Shown: positions 58,540-64,000 of the stretch, in pieces
Layout of the letters: each line of letters begins with the position of its first letter
Numbering within the stretch: the stretch's first letter is position 1
Origin: Sapria himalayana
Taxonomy: Eukaryota; Streptophyta; Magnoliopsida; Malpighiales; Rafflesiaceae
DNA length: 64,000 bases
Assembly (NCBI GenBank): GCA_029783825.1
Contig: JAREIK010002415.1
Span: forward strand, 1,455,006-1,519,005
Direction of reading: 5' to 3'
Notes under the pieces: generated by a model
What the model was told of the DNA's origin: nothing
The model's database searches: none
The model's input: the letters and a program-made list of their open reading frames with translations, nothing else
Position numbers and translations under genes: made by a program

Positions 58540-59097
58540 GGGCTAAACTATGTAACAAGATGAATAGTAGGTGCAGTCTCAGGTGGATCCATAATGAACA
58601 CCTGAAGAAACTTATGTCCTATATGAAGAATTGATGAAAAATAATTATCAAGCTCTGACCGATAGATCTATGAGAAGCAAATCTTAATGCATTAATGAAC
58701 AAGTTCTCAATTCAAGGAAAAAAAAGGGACAATTTATGAGGGAATTGGCATCAATGCATACGTAACTAGCAGTGTGCCAAGAGAAAGCATACCAAGTGGA
58801 AGATGTTAAATACTTGAATATAGGACATGTCTTCATACCTAATAATAACTACCCTCCCTTTGTCATCAAAATATGAAGAAACATGAAAGTTTCTCCTATG
58901 AGAATCAAAATCAAACAAATGTTCAGGAGTCGAATTATCAATATAATGTCAATCATACAGCATATTTTCATGAACAAAGAGTTTCAAGGTCCAACTATCT
59001 TAGGGAGAAAAAGTTCTCATCTTTTAAGGATAGTCTCCTAAAGTTGTTGACTAAAACAAAAAAAAAAGAAATGATCCTCAAGATCATAGGATGAAAT
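58540..59097 (+). pseudogene. Gag-like fragment of the Athila-type element
   Basis: The open stretch 58873-59094 (73 codons) and upstream scraps are rich in N, Q, E and K. They carry an S-F-S-Y-E-N-Q-N-Q segment and a coiled-coil-like K-D-S-L-L-K-L-L-T-K-T-K-K run. The position directly before the protease suggests the end of gag, but no zinc knuckle is visible. Confidence 0.5.
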
Positions 59098-59649
59098 AGA
59101 TGAAAACTAAGTTTGGAAACAATAACATGATATTGAAAATTATAAAGGTTCAGATTAGAAAATTGAATCTAGCTATGAAATAAAGACCATCTGGATCATT
59201 TCCTAATGATACATAAAATAATCCAAAATGCATGGTTGTAATTTTAAGAAGTGGGAAAGACATTGGAGATTGGGAAGCCCAGATAGGAATAGATGAAGTC
59301 ATGACACAAGATGATGTCACGATAGGAATAGAAGATGCCACAATGAGAGCAAAAATAGTTGAAGAAGAAAAGGCGAGCCAAGCTAAATGAAGAGAATGTG
59401 AAGTTGAAGTGGAGAAGATAAAAATAAAGGAACAAAAATGTGTCACTACAAAAAAAAAATTTCCGGACACCCCTCTCATCATCACTCTACCCTTACCATT
59501 TCCATAGAGATTCAAGAAGGTGAAGAAGGATGAATAAGTTCAAAAGTTATTCAATATCTTTAATAAGCTTAAAGTCAACAGTTTATTTGTTGATACTTTA
59601 GTTTTGATGCTGAATTACATGAAGTTTATGAAAGAGATTATGAGCAACA

Positions 59650-60115
59650 AGAAAAAGATGACATCATTAGGGACTATCAGCTTCACTAAAATTATAATGC
59701 TATTCTACAAAGGAAAATTCCATAAAAAATAAAAGATCTTGATAGAAAAAGATGACATTATTTCCTGGATATCTTCATTATCCCTTGTGTGATTGGAGAA
59801 TATGTATTTGGTAAATCATTGTGCAACTTGGGATGGAGCATTAATATGATGCCCTGGACAATTGTGAAAAAAACTGAATTTGGGCAAAGTCACTTCCACG
59901 ACATTCTCATTACAAATGGTAGATAGATATCTTACTCATCCAAGAAGTATTATTAAAAATATCTTGTTAAAGTTGAAAAATTTATTCTTCCTATAGCTTT
60001 TGTAGTACTATATATTGAAAAAGACAATGATGCACCACTGATTATTGGAAGACCATTCTTGGCTACTGGACAAGTGTTGCTATATATGAAGAACAAGTAA
60101 AATTTAACATCTATA
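59650..60115 (+). pseudogene. Aspartic protease fragment, Athila type
   Basis: Reads R-K-I-P, then F-I-I-P-C-V-I-G, then F-G-K-S-L-C-N-L-G-W-S-I-N-M-M-P, then V-E-K-F-I-L-P-I-A-F-V-V-L, then A-P-L-I-I-G-R-P-F-L-A-T-G. Athila-type proteases have C-D-L-G-A-S-(I/V)-N-x-M-P and P-(I/L)-I-L-G-R-P-F-L-A-T. Here the catalytic D is N and A is W, so it is inactive. Several stops interrupt it. Confidence 0.8.
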
Positions 60116-60639
60116 AAAATCTATAATTTTCTGATGTAGACAAGGTAGGCTATTGAAGACTAGATAGTCTGATCCTAGCTTATAATGAACAATGTATAGA
60201 CTGTATGAGGAGAAACTCTCTGAAAAAAAAATTTTGAGGTAAAAATAATCAAGGGGTTTGAAAATTCAAAAGAAGTTACAATGTATTATAATATTGTGAT
60301 ATCTTTTGAAGAGGTCCCAATAACAGATAAAGTTATAATAGAGAAAGAAATCAAAGAATGTGAAGAAAAAGAAGTGATGCATGATGATGATGTAGTATAT
60401 AAAGAAGACATAGTGCATGATGAAATGTTTGATGAAAGACATCACGATATTATTGAAAGAAGTTGTAACATACAATAAAAAGCATGAAAGAAATTAAAGA
60501 ACTTGTGATGTTCGTTGAAAATGTCATGCACCTATGATTTTAAGGCTACAACTAAAGTAGTTGTGACACTACAAAAAGAAGTTATTACATCTTTAGTTTC
60601 AATGTCAATTAAAGAAGTCGTGATACCTATTATACAAAA

Positions 60640-61200
60640 GACCTCGAATGAATTACTTCTAAATGAACTACCAAAATATATCTGACATGCTTTCTTAGGA
60701 GAAGGGAGAACAAAGCCAATCATCACTATATCATATTTGAAATAAGTGATTTAGTAGAAAGTATTAATTAAGCTTTTATAATACATGAAGACATTCACAT
60801 GATCAATAGAATAAATAAAAGGAATTAGTCTATCAATTTGCATGCATAAAATCCTAGTAGAAGATAATATAAATCCAATAATGAGACAAGCTTATTATTA
60901 CTTTTTAGATAGATATTCAAGCCATTATTAGATGAGGATAACTCCATAAAGTTTCCAGAAAGATATGATGACGAGTTTAGTGGATGTAATTGAAGAGGTG
61001 ACAACATTTCGAAAGTTCAATGAGAAATTAGTGGTTTAATCCTTAATGACTATACCACAGTGGGATAATCACCTTGAAGTCATGTGTGATGCAAGTGAAT
61101 AAGTTATTGGAGCACCTCAATATATCTTAAGGATAAGAGATGAAGAAAGTCATTTCTATAATGTATTATTTATTGCACTTTTTGGAAGACATGGTGTGAA
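60640..61200 (+). pseudogene. Pol N-terminus joined to RNase H, reverse transcriptase core deleted
   Basis: L-P-K-Y-I, stop, H-A-F-L-G-E (about 60668-60703) and G-I-S-L-S-I-C-M-H-K-I-L (60820-60855) match the region just before the reverse transcriptase core in Athila-type pol. Next comes F-N-E-K-L (about 61019), then T-I-P-Q-W-D and V-M-C-D-A-S-E (to about 61099), the start of RNase H with its first aspartate. The core in between is absent, which indicates a large internal deletion near 60890-61010. Confidence 0.75.
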
Positions 61201-61616
61201 ATAGTTGAAGGTGGAAAAAGAATTTTAATAGATGAAGAAATAAAATTTATTTGAAAATCACTAAGTTGAAAATTTTAATAGTTGGGTTGAGCTAAAGATG
61301 TTACACAAGTGCTTCTTGAAAGTCAACCCAATCACAATAGGATAGATTTGAAGATTCAAAAAATATCATTAATCTTCCAAACATTTGTGCTTATGGACAT
61401 CTATTTCATTATTTCAACCAACTCTGATGCAGTGGAAACACATATATTTTGGAGGTAGCAATATGTCTTATGTGAGTTTCCCAAATTAGTCTTTTGGAGG
61501 TCCTTATAGCACTCATATAAGTCATAATGTGTGGTGTGCATGATTTTCCTCTACCATGCTATATCAATTATGGAGTCACAATGTAATTTTGATTATCAAG
61601 ATTATGCGGTTGAATA

Positions 61617-61712
61617 AAAAGAGAAAAAAAGAAAGAAAAGTAAGAAAAAAGTGAAAAAAAATAGATATAAGAGAAGAAAAAAGAAAAATTGATAGAACAA
61701 GAGAAAGAGGCC
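61617..61712 (+). repeat. Purine-rich A/G tract
   Basis: Nearly pure A and G for about 95 bases. It might include a polypurine tract but no LTR follows. Confidence 0.6.
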
Positions 61713-62289
61713 ATAATAAAAAATCATAGTTGCAGCCATAATTTTCATGTCATGATATCTTGTGCCATTCATATACCTATTTTTTTTGTTGCAATTGTGT
61801 TTTTGTTAGTCATGATACCTTTTGGTAGAAAATACTTCTATACTAAGCCACGCCATCATTCAACACATCATAACACTCTTTCTCACTTGTGACATTATCT
61901 TGTAGTTGCAATTATATTTTAAAAATCACAATGACATTTCACATTGATTATATTGGTTCTCAGTCATGATTATTGCATACACATTGTGATGCTTTTTACT
62001 ACTTCCTTCATTAATTTTGCATCACAATGATATTTCATGAGTCCCAATGATTCTTTTTAGAAAACATGAAATTATTTTTGAGCAATGATGTTCTTTATTC
62101 TTTTTTTGTCTATACGCGGTGGCACCACTCGACTCAACACCTTTCATTTTCCACCCTAGTCCCTGACTGCTCCACAAAATGATTAGGAAAAGTGAACACC
62201 ACACATTCTCAACTTCAAATCCCATAACTATCGATGAAGAACAATCTTCAGATAGTAGTAGGATAGTAAAAATGAAAAATAAATAGGTC

Positions 62290-62960
62290 AAAATGATTGA
62301 AGGTAGACAACAAGATAATGAATGGGACTAAATTTTGGCGAAACTCTCCAGAAAAAATATCATTGGAAAATGTAAAATTTGGCGAGTTTATCTTGTCATT
62401 CTGTGAAGATATACAAAAAAAGGAGATGAGAAATATACTATATTCACACATAGAACCAAGAAATTATATTATTGCTATAGAATCTTATGCCAACCTTGAA
62501 GTGAGAAATGAAAATTTTGGATTTATAAAAGGAATGTGGGTAGCATTCGATAGAACAACCATCAATCAACTATTGATTGCACAAGATAGAGAAGTTGAAA
62601 ATAATTTAAAAAAGAAAGAAAATGAGCTCAACTTCCAACACAATGTCAATGATCTGATAGGAGAAAAAGGTGTTGCTATGGAGTGACAAAGAATACTTAT
62701 GTGGATATACCTCAAGGGGAATTAATGGAGCAAGCTAAGGTGTGGTTTTACTTCTTGTGTTTGGTGATGCAACCCTCATTGTATCTTTCAACATGCAGCT
62801 AAGATAGGAAAATACTATTATATGCTCAAGTCTGTATGAAATTAATATTGAAAAGATTATCGAGAAATCTATTTTGGATTATCTAAGAGGGGGATTCATG
62901 GGTCATATAATTCACCTCTTTATCATCTCCCAAATATGCAAAATGAATGGCTTGGAAGTC
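62290..62960 (+). pseudogene. Plant-transposon-protein-like domain (Athila-type extra ORF)
   Basis: The open stretch 62297-62686 reads F-W-R-N-S-P-E-K-I then I-E-S-Y-A-N-L then G-F-I-K-G-M-W-V-A-F-D-R-T-T-I-N-Q-L-L. It matches the pattern E-F-Y-A-N-L then V-R-G-K-x-V-x-F-x-x-x-x-I-N seen in the plant transposon protein family carried by Athila/Ogre-type elements. After the stop at 62684 a second piece (about 62815-62950) gives I-E-K-S-I-L-D-Y-L, then H-L-F-I-I-S-Q-I-C, as in the following part of the family. The function of this domain is not known to me. Confidence 0.65.
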
Positions 62961-63120
62961 TGTCAAGAGACCGATGGAGCCTTCCCAATGATGTCAACCT
63001 CATGCTAAACATAGTCAAAAAAGAACTAGTCAAGAAGGGGAAGAAAATGAATGAAGGAGTAGAAATAGAAGAGAGAAAAAATAGAAAAATAGAAAGAAAA
63101 GTTGGATCACCATAATTCAT
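62767..63120 (+). repeat. Direct repeat, copy 1 (partner 63657-64000)
   Basis: Starts ATGCAACCCTCATT and includes GAGAAATCTATTTTGGATTA, GGATTCATGGGTCATAT, TCATCTCCCAAATATGCA and GGGGAAGAAAATGAATGAA. Similarity to 63657-64000 is high. Length about 0.34 kb, spacing about 890 bp. Confidence 0.85.
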
Positions 63121-63656
63121 ATGCTTGTTGATGTTGTTGTAATAGAGGAGACTAAAAAAATAGAAAAGAACAAAAACATTGAACCAATCATATCCTCAAC
63201 AAAGCCAAATCAAACAAGAAAATAAGGGAGCATGAAAGAAATCATGACTTTGTTGTTGTAGATGGAACAATAGTGGAAAGATAGAAGTGAAGTACTAATA
63301 AAAGAGATCAAAATAAGGGACACTTACAATTAAAATGAGCTCTAAAAAAGAGAAGGCTACAAACAATCCCTCAAACAAATCTTGCAATAAATTATAAAAG
63401 AAATAAAAAATAGATATGGCATATGGAGGAAGGAGCTGAAAAAAATAGAGAAGATTTTCATGGACTAAAATAGGAGAAACAAAACAAACACTTCAAAAGA
63501 ATAGTCATCTCCACGACTTATCAAGAAAAACAACATGGGTGGGCATTATAAATTCAGCAAATAAATCACAATCCTTAATATGATTATACTCTTATCATCT
63601 TTGTTTGTATTCTATTAATTTCTATGATTTTTAATTGATTTGATGGATTAATGAAT

Positions 63657-64000
63657 TATGCAACCCTCATTACATGTTTCAACATGCAACCAAGGTGGTA
63701 AAATACTATTGTATGCTCTAGTCGAAGAGTATACAACTAATATTGTGTAGATTATTGAGAAATCTATTTTGGATTATCAAAGAGGAGGATTCATGGGTCA
63801 TATGATCCACCTCTTTCTCATCTCCCAAATATGCAGAATGAAAGGCATGGAACTCCACTAAGAGATAGATGAAGCCTTTCCTAATAATGTCACCCCTCAC
63901 ACTAAACATAGTCAAAAAAAAAAAAACTAGTCAAGTAGGGGAAGAAAATGAATGAAGAAGTATAAATAGGATGGGAAAAAATAAAAATGATTGAAAGAAT
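63657..64000 (+). repeat. Direct repeat, copy 2 (partner 62767-63120)
   Basis: Same order of landmarks as copy 1, running to the window edge. It duplicates the second piece of the plant-transposon-protein-like domain. Confidence 0.85.

Larger units (their letters stand above)
58540..64000 (+). mobile_element. Athila/Tat-type Ty3/gypsy retrotransposon remnant, runs off the window
   Basis: A gag-like end, an aspartic protease with the Athila-type context, the pol N-terminus, an RNase H start and a plant-transposon-protein-like domain lie in order on the plus strand. The reverse transcriptase core and integrase are missing. LTRs were not found in the window. The separate non-pol domain is common in Athila/Ogre-type elements. 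Heavy decay by stops throughout. Confidence 0.75.

Noticed and set aside
59444..59474. CACTACAAAAAAAAA-type word resembling a CACTA transposon end
   Set aside because: No inverted partner or 3-bp duplication was found, and a similar word at 60567 is in the same orientation.
1..64000. CRISPR array or prokaryotic operon
   Set aside because: No regular direct repeats with unique spacers; coding content is plant transposons with polymerase II/III-type signals.

Overview
The window is nuclear DNA of a flowering plant and consists almost entirely of transposable elements and simple repeats. No intact host gene, tRNA or rRNA gene is supported, and nearly every coding stretch is a stop-riddled transposon remnant. 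The evidence for a plant is a chromodomain-type Ty3/gypsy element, an Athila-like Ty3/gypsy remnant, two Ty1/copia elements with tRNA-iMet-like primer sites, tRNA-derived SINE-like copies, and a large hAT family with 8-bp target duplications. The AT-rich, CpG-poor background suggests heavily methylated heterochromatin. A monocot (banana- or palm-like) is only a guess from the style of the hAT and gypsy families.

Layout. 210-4140: internally deleted copia element on the minus strand, with two direct LTR copies and a 72-bp minisatellite. 5984-9795: hAT copy with a fresh GC-rich 468-bp hAT derivative inside it. 10715-13071: truncated minus-strand hAT, next to a minus-strand gypsy gag scrap. 14101-17925: complete minus-strand hAT. 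18640-25090: decayed minus-strand copia pol/gag, split by other repeats and by a 791-bp hAT derivative. 25550-32343: a cluster of hAT elements. 32405-34440: diverged 0.8-0.9 kb tandem repeat. 34560-35266: AT-rich cryptic repeat and (TG)n. 35600-39615: two more hAT remnants, one with a nested derivative. 43535-54110: a three-level nest in which a MULE with 9-bp target duplication carries GAGCTC-rich arrays, was split by a 9.3-kb chromovirus, and that was split by a 3.8-kb hAT. 54960-57450: SINE-like copies. 58540-64000: Athila-like gypsy remnant with a plant-transposon-protein-like domain.

How the parts work together. The genes here served element mobility (reverse transcriptase, RNase H, integrase, protease and Gag for the LTR elements; BED-finger/RNase H-like/dimerisation transposase for hAT). 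None looks functional now. The shared ends TAGAGGTGTCAA show that most hAT copies belong to one family, and their target duplications let the order of insertion be read. I found no convincing new gene system. The most informative structures are the nested stack, the GAGCTC array, the hairpins near hAT ends and the graded CpG decay of the hAT copies.
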